Positions 1-6,515 of a stretch of DNA of 11,281 bases are shown here, piece after piece (the first letter of the stretch is position 1; every line of letters starts with the position of its first letter). Under the pieces are notes generated by a model, which saw only the letters and a list, made by a program, of their open reading frames with translations, did not search any database and had not been told where the DNA came from. The translations under genes and the position numbers were made by a program. The stretch covers positions 1-11,281 of the forward strand of contig JASFPE010000135.1 in assembly GCA_050116155.1 (NCBI GenBank), in the 5' to 3' direction. Source of the stretch: G020353355 sp050116155 (lineage in GTDB: Bacteria; Desulfobacterota; Desulfobacteria; Desulfobacterales; JAHEIW01).

Positions 1-1
1 T

Positions 2-85
2 GCGGTATTTTTCTCAAAAGGAAAAGTTACGGACATGTTCGGAGAAGGTAAATCAGAAAAAAAATCTGAAGAAGAAAAAGAATAG
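2..85 (+). CDS. C-terminal end of an unidentified protein (partial)
   Basis: The frame starting at base 2 is open to a TAG at 83-85 and gives 27 residues. It begins with a short hydrophobic stretch (AVFF), continues through SKGKVTDMFGEGK, and ends in a highly charged Lys/Glu tail. Such a tail after a hydrophobic segment would fit the cytoplasmic end of a small membrane protein, but that is a guess. I do not recognise the family and assign no function. The gene points toward the convergent TPR gene; the 76 bases between the two stops contain only weak short inverted repeats (for example CCTC/GAGG around 145-158) and no convincing terminator. Both other plus-strand frames contain stops in this interval, which supports this frame. 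Confidence 0.5.
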   Translation, partial: AVFFSKGKVTDMFGEGKSEKKSEEEKE

Positions 86-161
86 TGCTAAAGCTTCACT
101 GCGTACCCGATATTCCAGCATTCCACAAGTCCAATTAGGGTGACCCCTCGACCTGAGGCAT

Positions 162-458
162 TTACTCTGATATCACCGGCCGCTGCAGTTGATCTTTGAG
201 TTGTCGCAGTTTTTGCAACCGTTTATATCGAAACATTAGATGAATCCACTCACCGATTAACGGTGTCAGATCATTCGCATTTTTAGTTATCCCCTCATCT
301 AATCTTTTCTCAACTTCCGCCAGCGCATCTGCAATATCTAGCCTTTCGGGCTCCTGTTCCAGCAAATATCGGTATATCTCAGCGGCTTTTTCCCAATGCC
401 CCTGATCCTCGTATACCCTTGCCATGGTAACGGTGTAAAAATCAGGATCTTTAATCAT
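162..458 (-). CDS. Small TPR-repeat protein
   Basis: A protein of 98 residues from the ATG at 458-456 to a TAA at 164-162. Its N-terminal half carries one recognisable tetratricopeptide repeat: residues around MARVYEDQGHWEKAAEIYRY have the expected Y/G/A/Y spacing, followed by a second helical pair (LDIADALAEVEKRL). The basic C-terminus (RYKRLQKLRQLKDQLQ) is probably helical or coiled. No signal peptide or membrane segment is visible, so it is probably cytoplasmic and acts by protein contact; the partner is unknown. It lies 24 bases after the ftsB stop and is probably co-transcribed with murJ and ftsB. Start choice: a TTG nine bases upstream (467) is also in frame, but it sits one base from the only purine-rich ribosome-binding-like run (GGGG, 472-469), so the ATG is preferred. 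Confidence 0.75.
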   Translation of the reverse strand: MIKDPDFYTVTMARVYEDQGHWEKAAEIYRYLLEQEPERLDIADALAEVEKRLDEGITKNANDLTPLIGEWIHLMFRYKRLQKLRQLKDQLQRPVISE

Positions 459-482
459 GATTGTCAAACCCCATCGAAGAAG

Positions 483-776
483 TTAAGGATCCGGTGTTTT
501 TTTGGGCTTTAAAATCAGTTCATCTTCAGCAATCATACCCAGTTCCTGCCGCGCAATATTTTCGATATACTTAGGATCATTTTCCAGGCGATCTATTTCA
601 ACACTTAAAAACAGATTTTCTTGTGTGAGCTGCCCATTGTTTTCAACCAGTACGTCTCTTTCCTTTTTGAGCAGATTCAGATCATAAAGCCCATGTTCAC
701 TGTACAAAATAAAAAAGAACAATGAAACAAGCAAAAAAACGGCAATGGATATAATGAAATGTTGCTTTTTGGTCAT
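483..776 (-). CDS. ftsB: FtsB/DivIC-family septum formation initiator
   Basis: A 97-residue bitopic membrane protein. Residues about 7-25 form a single transmembrane helix (IISIAVFLLVSLFFFILY) after a short basic cytoplasmic start (MTKKQ). A coiled coil covers about 33-66, with Leu/Asn heptad positions (LLKKERDVLVENNGQLTQEN). The family-typical segment PKYIENIARQELGMI follows at about 68-82. FtsB proteins assemble with FtsL and FtsQ (DIVIC/DIVIB in other bacteria) in the periplasm and help activate septal peptidoglycan synthesis. The length is normal for the family. Its ATG (776-774) overlaps the murJ TGA (775-773) as ATGA, so the two are translationally coupled and in one operon. The charged Pro/Lys tail (KPKKTPDP) is unremarkable. 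The identification rests on architecture and the conserved segment after the coiled coil. Confidence 0.88.
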   Translation of the reverse strand: MTKKQHFIISIAVFLLVSLFFFILYSEHGLYDLNLLKKERDVLVENNGQLTQENLFLSVEIDRLENDPKYIENIARQELGMIAEDELILKPKKTPDP

Positions 777-2341
777 TTTTTTCTGAAGCTATTTTTTACT
801 TCTGTCACAATGCTAACAAATTCCGGGCTTTTGATGAGATAGGAGACAGTGCCGTATGTCAGAAAGCCGGCGGCAATGCTCACCATTAATCCCGTTAATA
901 AAACCGGCATCGATTGAGCGCCGGATGGAATCAAAGCCACTGCCAGCTTCCAAACCACGATACCCATGATTCCGGAACACGCCATGGTTCGACAGGCTGA
1001 TAAAGCTATGCTTCTCCATCCCAGTTGACCGAGCTTTATCCGCAGTGCCTTGATCAGAAGCCCGAGGTTTACGACGGAAGCCAGCGTGGTTGCCAGTGCA
1101 AGGCCCCCATGGCCGAGCGGTCTCATCAATATGATTCCAAATAGAATATTGGCCACTATAGAAATAACAGCAGTCTGCGCGGGTGTCCGGGAATCCTGCA
1201 TGGCAAAAAATGTGGCCACCACGATTCGAACCGCTGAAAACGCCCATAGACCTATAGCATAGTACAAAAGTGCATAGGCAGTCAACACGGTGGCGTCAGA
1301 CCCAAATTCTCCCCGTTGAAACAGCAAGGCAACAATGGGTTCGCGCAAAACAATCAGACCCACCATTGCAGGCATGGTGACAAACAATATCAATTTAATT
1401 GCATAGGCAAATGTCGCTTTGAGAGCTTTAACATCTTTTACGGCTGCTTGCCTGGATAAACCCGGCAATACCGCCGTAGCAGTGGCTACGGCGAAAATTC
1501 CGAGCGGAAATTGAACCAGTCGATCGGCGTAATAAAGATAGGAGACACTGCCTTCTTTGAGAAAGGATGCCAACAATGTACTTGCCAGAATATTCAATTG
1601 ATATGCGGCACCGCCGATAATAACCGGAGCCAGCATCTTGCCGATTTTTTTCAGGCCGGGATGAAAAAAAGTCGTCTGTTGCCAAAATTTTATGCCGTAT
1701 CGAATTAAAAACGGCACCTGTAAACCGAGTTGCATCACGCCACCGCAGACAACCCCGATGGCAAGTCCCAACACGGGCTTATTCAGATGCGGAGATATAA
1801 TTAAAACCGAGCTGATCATGGCAAGGTTTAAAAGAACCGGTGCCAGTGCTGGTGCAGCAAAATGTCCGAGCACATTTAAGATCCCCATGCAAAGCGCCAC
1901 GAGGCCAATAAAAAAAATATAAGGAAACATAATGCGGGTCAGGGTCACCGTAAGCGGAAGCTTGCTCGCAGTACCTGCAAATCCGGGAGCAATGATATGT
2001 ACAATCAGAGGGGCTAATAAAATTCCGAACAGTGAAATAACCACCAAAACAGCAGATAACAACCAGAGTGCCGACCTTGCCAATTTAAAAGCTTCGGATT
2101 GCCCTTCTCGCGCGATATAATCAGTAAATACCGGCACGAAAACATTGCTTAACGAGCCTTCACCAAAGAGTCGTCGTAAAAGGTTGGGTATTCGGAATGC
2201 GGCAATAAAGGCATCCGTGCTGAGTCCGGCCCCAAAAAACCAGGCGATGGCAGCATCTCGAACATAACCGAGGATACGGCTCAGCAAGGTTGCTGCCCCC
2301 ACCACCCCGGCAGCTTTTACCATACGGGAGTTTTCGGACAT
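773..2341 (-). CDS. murJ: Lipid II flippase MurJ (MviN family)
   Basis: A 522-residue polytopic inner-membrane protein of the MOP superfamily. MurJ moves lipid II from the cytoplasmic to the periplasmic face for peptidoglycan synthesis. The N-terminus has the family signature: SRILGYVRD at about 21-29, then TDAFIAAFRIPN at about 42-53 and LLRRLFGEGSLSNVFVPVF at about 54-72. These carry the Arg and Asp residues lining the transport cavity in MurJ. The rest is a series of hydrophobic segments consistent with about 14 membrane helices, including the segment around SYLYYADRLVQFPLGIF typical of the family. Length is normal and no frameshift is visible. It heads the minus-strand cluster with ftsB and the TPR gene. 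The ATG at 2341 lacks a Shine-Dalgarno sequence (the upstream run is ATTCTTTCT); a second in-frame ATG, six codons further in, has none either. A repeat array lies directly upstream. Confidence 0.96.
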   Translation of the reverse strand: MSENSRMVKAAGVVGAATLLSRILGYVRDAAIAWFFGAGLSTDAFIAAFRIPNLLRRLFGEGSLSNVFVPVFTDYIAREGQSEAFKLARSALWLLSAVLVVISLFGILLAPLIVHIIAPGFAGTASKLPLTVTLTRIMFPYIFFIGLVALCMGILNVLGHFAAPALAPVLLNLAMISSVLIISPHLNKPVLGLAIGVVCGGVMQLGLQVPFLIRYGIKFWQQTTFFHPGLKKIGKMLAPVIIGGAAYQLNILASTLLASFLKEGSVSYLYYADRLVQFPLGIFAVATATAVLPGLSRQAAVKDVKALKATFAYAIKLILFVTMPAMVGLIVLREPIVALLFQRGEFGSDATVLTAYALLYYAIGLWAFSAVRIVVATFFAMQDSRTPAQTAVISIVANILFGIILMRPLGHGGLALATTLASVVNLGLLIKALRIKLGQLGWRSIALSACRTMACSGIMGIVVWKLAVALIPSGAQSMPVLLTGLMVSIAAGFLTYGTVSYLIKSPEFVSIVTEVKNSFRKK

Positions 2342-2355
2342 AGAAAGAATAGTTT

Positions 2356-2439
2356 ATAGGTTATGGGTTATAGATAATAGGATTAAAGTAGGTTATGGAT
2401 TATAGGTAATAGGTATCGTTACATTATAGCCTATTGGAG
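2356..2439. repeat. 7-bp-phased repeat array, two blocks of four units
   Basis: Two blocks of four heptamers lie at 2356-2383 and 2388-2415, separated by four bases (TAAA). Units follow an ATRGGTT-like consensus; for example ATAGGTT at 2356, ATGGGTT at 2363, ATGGATT at 2395, and ATAGGTA at 2402 and 2409. Unit n of block 1 resembles unit n of block 2, so a 28-bp set recurs at a 32-bp offset. The right end switches strand: AATAGGTAT (2408-2416) faces ATAGCCTATT (2426-2435), which could form a small hairpin with one bulge. The array begins 15 bases upstream of the murJ start. On the minus strand it also creates two TATAAT strings (2428-2423 and 2404-2399) that could act as -10 elements, but neither has a good -35. 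Confidence 0.7.
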
Positions 2440-2441
2440 AA

Positions 2442-2600
2442 CTAGTTGCGGGCCTTAATCAATCCGCCTAGCATTTTCCCAATTTCCTGACATTCTTCAA
2501 GTAGCCTATTGGTTATTGTATCATCTAAGTAATCAATTTCATAGGCTATTTCAAGCTGAGTTTGAACCTCTGTCAAAGATCCCTTTGCGATGTAGAAAAA
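2442..2600 (-). pseudogene. Remnant of a four-helix-bundle protein gene (23S rRNA intervening-sequence family)
   Basis: On the minus strand an open frame ending in TAG (2444-2442) encodes 52 residues that match the C-terminal half of the four-helix-bundle / 23S rRNA intervening-sequence protein family (S23-type, PF05635 style). Recognisable parts are FFYIAKGSLTEVQTQL, then a YEIDYLDDT turn, then the terminal helix LLEECQEIGKMLGGLIK, all in family order and spacing. Complete members are about 115-125 residues; the first half is missing. Upstream the frame runs through non-homologous codons to an in-frame TAA (2642-2640) with no ATG. The break coincides with the rpsT promoter region. Function of the family is unclear: members sit inside 23S rRNA insertions or stand alone. 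The recognition is from memory of the family pattern; the fragment is too short to be a working gene. Confidence 0.78.
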
Positions 2601-2603
2601 ACC

Positions 2604-2632
2604 TTGACATCCCCATATCGGTTTTATATTAA
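2604..2632 (+). promoter_or_regulatory. Promoter of rpsT
   Basis: A perfect -35 TTGACA (2604-2609) is followed at 17 bases by TATTAA (2627-2632). An alternative -10, TATATT at 2625-2630, has only a 15-base spacer. Transcription would start near 2638-2641, giving a leader of about 30 bases before the rpsT ribosome-binding site. The -35 lies next to the broken end of the four-helix-bundle remnant. Confidence 0.7.
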
Positions 2633-2669
2633 TACGAGTTTATTAAGGTTTAGAAAAGGAGATAATTCG

Positions 2670-2936
2670 TTGGCAAATCACAAATCAGCAGAAAAACGCG
2701 TTCGGCAAAACATTAAACGCAGTGTACGCAATAAAGCGGTGAAAACCCGGATAAAGCACCGGACTAAAGATGTGCGTTTGGCGGTAAGTGAATCATCCAG
2801 GGAAGCGGCTCAGAGCAGCCTGGTAAAAGTCCAGTCTACGATTGATAATGCGGCCAAAAAAGGGGTTATTCATAAAAAAACAGCTGCGCGAAAAATATCA
2901 CGTCTTTCCAAGTTAGTTAACACCGTTAACACATAA
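2670..2936 (+). CDS. rpsT: Small ribosomal subunit protein S20
   Basis: An 88-residue, strongly basic protein of the bS20 family, which binds 16S rRNA early in 30S assembly. Family hallmarks are the N-terminal ANHKSAEKRVRQ segment (compare ANIKSAKKRAIQ in Escherichia coli), a long helical Arg/Lys-rich middle, and the conserved AAKKGVIHKKTAARKISRL near the C-terminus. The start is TTG at 2670, set by a strong AGGAGAT (2657-2663) six bases upstream and by homology at residue 2; the frame stays open further upstream to 2562, but that stretch crosses the promoter and should not be annotated as coding. S20 of E. coli also starts with UUG, where the weak start is tied to autogenous control; the same is plausible but not shown here. 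It is monocistronic, with its own promoter and terminator. Confidence 0.96.
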   Translation: MANHKSAEKRVRQNIKRSVRNKAVKTRIKHRTKDVRLAVSESSREAAQSSLVKVQSTIDNAAKKGVIHKKTAARKISRLSKLVNTVNT

Positions 2937-2982
2937 AAAAAGGCCGCCATGCTGAGACTTGCAGCAAGGCGGCCCATTTTTA
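2935..2982. terminator. Bidirectional terminator between rpsT and lptE
   Basis: The arms GGCCGCC (2942-2948) and GGCGGCC (2968-2974) pair perfectly. After an A/A mismatch, TGCTG (2950-2954) pairs with CAGCA (2962-2966) around a 7-base loop. A T-run (2977-2981) follows on the plus strand, and the A-run at 2935-2941 serves as a T-run for minus-strand transcripts. It overlaps the rpsT stop and lies 8 bases past the lptE stop, so it should end both convergent transcripts. Confidence 0.9.
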
Positions 2983-2989
2983 GGATATC

Positions 2990-3508
2990 TTAAAAATCAT
3001 CGGTTAGGCGATTCAGCGCCCGTTCCACGATTCGTTTCGAAGCATCATCGATGGCTATCCGTTTATTGTTTTCAGTTACATTCTTGTCAGTAGAAACTGG
3101 ATAAGCCTCGTTGTCAGTAATTCCCTTGGCGGCCCAGATCAACTGGCCATCTTTTCTCGTCAATTTAAAATCTACAGAGACCGTCACCCGTCTTTCACTA
3201 GCGGATGACTCACCTTTGCTGGCAATGGTGCGAATTGAAATTCCCGTGACAGCACCTCCCAAAATAGCATCGGCAGTATCGATGCTGGTGGCAAGGCTTT
3301 CTTCCTGGCGCAGTGTGAATTCATTGATCATATTGCGGGTGACGATATTTTCCACACCGGATTCAGAGCTTTTATTGTTAAATACTTCTATATGAATTTG
3401 GCTGACACCTTCCGGGAATTGTCCACCACCCGGAAAATGATACCCGCAACCAAGTATCCCTAAAATGAAAAATAAATTTACATAGATGGTTGTGCTTTTA
3501 AGTTTCAT
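2990..3508 (-). CDS. lptE: LPS-assembly lipoprotein LptE
   Basis: A 172-residue outer-membrane lipoprotein from the preferred ATG at 3508. The start MKLKS is followed by a hydrophobic signal core (TTIYVNLFFILG) and a lipobox ILGC, with the acylated Cys at residue 21. The mature part begins GYHFPGGG, the typical LptE opening. It continues with the IHIEVFNNKSSESGVENIVT pattern (the N-terminal strand, then helix) and RRVTVSVDFKLTRKDG in the sheet. LptE plugs the LptD beta-barrel and helps insert lipopolysaccharide into the outer leaflet. The frame is open nine codons further up (ATG at 3535), but those codons lie inside the repeat array and read as repeat. The chosen ATG has GGA about 6 bases upstream. 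It lies downstream of leuS, as in many proteobacteria; holA, its usual next neighbour in enterobacteria, is not present. Confidence 0.87.
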   Translation of the reverse strand: MKLKSTTIYVNLFFILGILGCGYHFPGGGQFPEGVSQIHIEVFNNKSSESGVENIVTRNMINEFTLRQEESLATSIDTADAILGGAVTGISIRTIASKGESSASERRVTVSVDFKLTRKDGQLIWAAKGITDNEAYPVSTDKNVTENNKRIAIDDASKRIVERALNRLTDDF

Positions 3509-3524
3509 TCCAATCCACATCACC

Positions 3525-3650
3525 GCATAGCGCATGGCGCATAAGGCATAGCGTTAAAGGAAAAGTCTGAAAAATTGGTGTTTACGCCTTGCGTTATACC
3601 CTTCGCACTAAACTCCATGCCTTTAACCCCATGCCCCATGCCATTTGGCG
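3525..3650. repeat. 7-bp-phased repeat array between leuS and lptE
   Basis: Eighteen consecutive heptamers can be laid from 3525 to 3650 without slipping register. The left end has four units of GCATRGC type (3525, 3532, 3539, 3546). The right end has CATGCCY-type units (3616, 3630, 3637) alternating with TTAACCC (3623) and TAAACTC (3609). The middle is degenerate. The right half is the left half on the other strand: GCATAGCGTTAAAGG (3546-3560) and the complement of 3620-3634 agree at 13 of 15 positions, so the transcript could fold into a long-loop stem. The array fills almost the whole gap between the leuS stop and the lptE start. Confidence 0.75.
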
Positions 3651-6242
3651 TTAAACGACGATATTGACCAGCTTATGCTTAACGACAATCACTTTTTTAA
3701 TTTTTTTGCCTGCAATGAATTTTTGTACCTTTTCGTCGGACAGGGCCTTTTGCTTGATGGTTTCATCATCTGCATTAACATCAATGTTGAATCGGCTGCG
3801 AAGCTTTCCATTGACCTGAATCACAATTAAGAGCTCATCTTTTTCCAGCGCGTCCTCGCGATATGATGGCCAGGGGGCCAGCAAGATGCTGGATTTGTAT
3901 CCTAACGCCTCCCAGAGCTCTTCGGCAAAATGGGGCACAATCGGCGAAAGCAGCAACCCAAGAGTTTCCACGGTAAATCTCATCACGGCCGCCTGCTGGG
4001 GGTTATCTTCTTGCAGTTCGATGGCCGACATCGCATTAAACAGCTCCATAATCGCACTGATGGCGGTATTAAAGTGAAAACGATCTTCAATGTCGTTGGT
4101 GACTTTTTTGATGGTTTGGTGCGTTTTTTTATAAAGCTCCCTATTTTGACCATCAAGATTACCCGGGCTCCCATCAAATGCGGTTACATCTTTTATGGTA
4201 TCCATGACACCCGCAACCAACCGCCAGACGCGATTTAAAAAGCGAGATCCACCTTCAACTCCCTGCTCGCTCCACTCCAAGTCGCGCTCGGGAGGTGCCG
4301 CAAATAAACAAAAGAATCTAGTGGTATCGGCACCGTATTTATCCAGCAAGATATTGGGATCCACAACATTCTTTTTTGATTTGGACATCTTCTCCACCCG
4401 CCCCAGAGTCACGGGCGTGCTGCATTTCTTACACAGGCGGTTTCCGTTTTCAGCGATGACCTCCTCGGGTAGCAGAAATCCGTGGTCGGGACAGGACATG
4501 GTCTCCTTGCACACCATGCCCTGGGTTAACAAACGCGTAAACGGTTCTTTAACTTTAAGCAGCCCCTGATCCTTTAACACGCGGGTATAGTATCTTGAAT
4601 AAAGCAGATGCAAAATCGCATGCTCGACCCCGCCGATATACTGATCAACCGGCATCCAATAATCCACAGCCTCCTTGTCGAACATGCCGCTGTCGCAATT
4701 GGGGCTGCAATATCTATCGAAATACCAGGATGACTCTACAAAGGTATCCATGGTATCGGTTTCTCTGCGAGCCTCCGAATGGCCGCATTTCGGACACGTT
4801 GCCTGCACGAAATCATCGAGTTCGGGAAGCGGCGATTTTCCGCCCTCAAGCATATCTGCGTCTTCGGGCAGGATGACGGGAAGTTCTTCTTCTGGCACTG
4901 GTACGACGCCACAGGATTCGCAATGGATTACAGGAATTGGAGCTCCCCAGTATCGCTGCCGGCTGATGCCCCAATCTCTTATCCGGAAGCTGACCGTTTC
5001 TCCCCCCAGATCCTGTTCCGTAAGGGTGGCAGCGATTTTTTTCATGGCTTCCTTATTTTCCAATCCGTCAAACTGATCGGAATTAACCATGATGCCCTCG
5101 CCCACATAAGCTTCAGTCATTGTATTTGATTCAAGCTTTTCTTCTTCCGGACTGACCACCACGATGATATCCAGACCATATTTTTTGGCAAAATCAAAAT
5201 CACGCTGATCATGTGCCGGTACCGCCATCACTGCTCCCGTACCATATTCCATCAACGCGAAATTGGCCGTATAAATGGGGATGCGTTTGCCGGTCATCGG
5301 ATTGATACAATAGCGCCCAATGAACACCCCTTCTTTTTCATAATCTTCAATAGACTTGGCGGTACGGTCCTGCAGGGATATTCGTTCAACAAAAGCCTGA
5401 ACCTCTTTTTCCTGTGGTGTGCCCTGCGAAAGCTGCGCCACCAGGGGATGCTCCGGAGCCAAAACCATAAATGTGGCGCCGAAAACCGTGTCGTGCCGGG
5501 TTGTAAATACAGGAATCATGTCATCCCGATCTTCGATCGGAAACCGAATTTGCGCACCATAGCTTTTCCCGATCCAGTTTCTCTGCATCGTAATTACTTT
5601 CTCAGGCCAGCCGGGGAGTTTATCACAGTGTTCCAGGAGATCATCAGCATAATCGGTGATTCGAAAAAACCACTGCCACAGTTTCTGCTGGCGCACCTGC
5701 TGGCCGCAACGCCAGCACAATCCCGCCTCGACCTGTTCGTTGGCCAATACGGTCTGGCAGGCTTCACACCAATTCACAAAGGATTCTTTGCGATATGCCA
5801 TGCCCTTTTCGTACATCTTCAGAAACAGCCATTGTTCCCAGCGATAATAATTGGGCTTACAGGTGGCGATTTCTCTATCCCAGTCGTAGCTGAAACCCAA
5901 ACGCTTTAATTGAGTGCGCATGGCGTCGATATTTTGATACGTCCATTTGGCCGGGTGGGAGTTATTGGCGATGGCCGCATTTTCCGCGGGCATGCCAAAT
6001 GCATCCCATCCCATGGGATGCAGCACATTAAAGCCCCGCATACGTTTATAACGCGCCACCACATCACCTATGGAATAGTTGCGTACGTGTCCCATGTGAA
6101 TATTGCCTGAGGGATAAGGAAACATCTCCAGAAGATAGTACTTTTCCCTGGCAGGGTCTTTTTTAACTTTAAAGATTTTAGATGACTCCCAATAAGCTTG
6201 CCACTTCGGTTCGATTTTTTTCGGATCGTATTTAGGGTCCAT
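3651..6242 (-). CDS. leuS: Leucyl-tRNA synthetase
   Basis: An 863-residue class I aminoacyl-tRNA synthetase that charges tRNA-Leu; length is normal for bacterial LeuRS. In order: the HIGH-type motif HMGH (49-52) in FPYPSGNIHMGHVRNYSIGD; a zinc-knuckle-like pair of Cys motifs (C159/C162 and C176/C179); the CP1 editing domain with the threonine-rich motif TTRHDT (247-252), EYGTGAVMAVPAHDQRD (332-348) and the editing aspartate D345; WYFDRY and the leucine-specific Cys-rich insert before KMSKS (618-622); and the C-terminal anticodon and tRNA-binding part. One residue is odd: H250 replaces the nearly invariant Pro in the TTRPDT editing motif. The start is ATG at 6242; a GAGG lies 12 bases away and an AGG 2 bases away, so the ribosome site is weak. 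It has its own promoter upstream and is followed by lptE. Confidence 0.97.
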   Translation of the reverse strand: MDPKYDPKKIEPKWQAYWESSKIFKVKKDPAREKYYLLEMFPYPSGNIHMGHVRNYSIGDVVARYKRMRGFNVLHPMGWDAFGMPAENAAIANNSHPAKWTYQNIDAMRTQLKRLGFSYDWDREIATCKPNYYRWEQWLFLKMYEKGMAYRKESFVNWCEACQTVLANEQVEAGLCWRCGQQVRQQKLWQWFFRITDYADDLLEHCDKLPGWPEKVITMQRNWIGKSYGAQIRFPIEDRDDMIPVFTTRHDTVFGATFMVLAPEHPLVAQLSQGTPQEKEVQAFVERISLQDRTAKSIEDYEKEGVFIGRYCINPMTGKRIPIYTANFALMEYGTGAVMAVPAHDQRDFDFAKKYGLDIIVVVSPEEEKLESNTMTEAYVGEGIMVNSDQFDGLENKEAMKKIAATLTEQDLGGETVSFRIRDWGISRQRYWGAPIPVIHCESCGVVPVPEEELPVILPEDADMLEGGKSPLPELDDFVQATCPKCGHSEARRETDTMDTFVESSWYFDRYCSPNCDSGMFDKEAVDYWMPVDQYIGGVEHAILHLLYSRYYTRVLKDQGLLKVKEPFTRLLTQGMVCKETMSCPDHGFLLPEEVIAENGNRLCKKCSTPVTLGRVEKMSKSKKNVVDPNILLDKYGADTTRFFCLFAAPPERDLEWSEQGVEGGSRFLNRVWRLVAGVMDTIKDVTAFDGSPGNLDGQNRELYKKTHQTIKKVTNDIEDRFHFNTAISAIMELFNAMSAIELQEDNPQQAAVMRFTVETLGLLLSPIVPHFAEELWEALGYKSSILLAPWPSYREDALEKDELLIVIQVNGKLRSRFNIDVNADDETIKQKALSDEKVQKFIAGKKIKKVIVVKHKLVNIVV

Positions 6243-6314
6243 TACCTGTCATTACCTCATTTTGGGATTGATTTCATGCACACGCCACGTGATACCGGCC
6301 GAATGTTTCATGCC

Positions 6315-6344
6315 ATAATATGATACAAATAGCAAGACAGTCAA
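6315..6344 (-). promoter_or_regulatory. Promoter of leuS
   Basis: Read on the minus strand, TTGACT (6344-6339) is followed after 18 bases by TATTAT (6320-6315). Each hexamer matches the sigma-70 consensus at five of six positions. Transcription would begin near 6308, leaving a leader of roughly 65 bases. The -35 starts just 3 bases from the edge of the repeat array, so that array lies upstream of, not inside, the leuS transcript. Confidence 0.6.
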
Positions 6345-6346
6345 AT

Positions 6347-6479
6347 ATCAGGTTTCAGGTTTCAGGTTTCAGGTTTCAGGGTAATTAATTTAGGAAATCA
6401 AGAATTGGGAATTGGGAATGCGGAAAAACAAAAACTAAACCCGCAAAGCGCAACCCTGAACCCTAAATTTACCTGAAAT
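6347..6479. repeat. 7-bp-phased repeat array upstream of leuS
   Basis: Nineteen heptamers from 6347 to 6479 stay in one register. Five units of (A/T)TCAGGT/G (6347-6381) come first, then TTTAGGA (6389), two perfect AATTGGG units (6403, 6410), AATGCGG (6417), and C-rich units AACCCGC (6438), AACCCTG (6452), AACCCTA (6459), AATTTAC (6466) and CTGAAAT (6473). The left half is G-rich and the right half C-rich on the plus strand, a strand switch: AATTTAGG (6387-6394) complements 6462-6469, and TTTCAGGT (6353-6360) complements 6471-6478, as nested arms. Three different unit families share one phase. Confidence 0.8.
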
Positions 6480-6515
6480 CTATGTTACCAGCAAGAATCT
6501 ACTGATAGAAAAGAA

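Noticed and set aside
459..467. TTG start giving a 101-residue TPR protein
   Set aside because: The only ribosome-binding-like sequence is one base from this TTG; the ATG at 458 has a usable distance.
2442..2642. Intact small gene upstream of murJ on the minus strand
   Set aside because: The frame has no ATG, GTG or TTG with a ribosome site at its 5' end, and it lacks the first half of the family, so it is called a pseudogene remnant.
2562..2669. N-terminal extension of S20 by 36 codons
   Set aside because: It crosses the rpsT promoter and leader; S20 homology begins exactly at the TTG at 2670 behind a strong ribosome-binding site.
5211..5909. Long plus-strand open frame (232 codons) inside leuS
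   Set aside because: It lies fully antisense to conserved leuS codons, including the editing and zinc-knuckle regions; its translation shows no family pattern, and it has no ribosome site. It is a shadow frame.
6347..6479. CRISPR array
   Set aside because: Units are 7 bp and contiguous, with no unique spacers of 25-40 bp, no long constant repeat, and no cas gene in the window.
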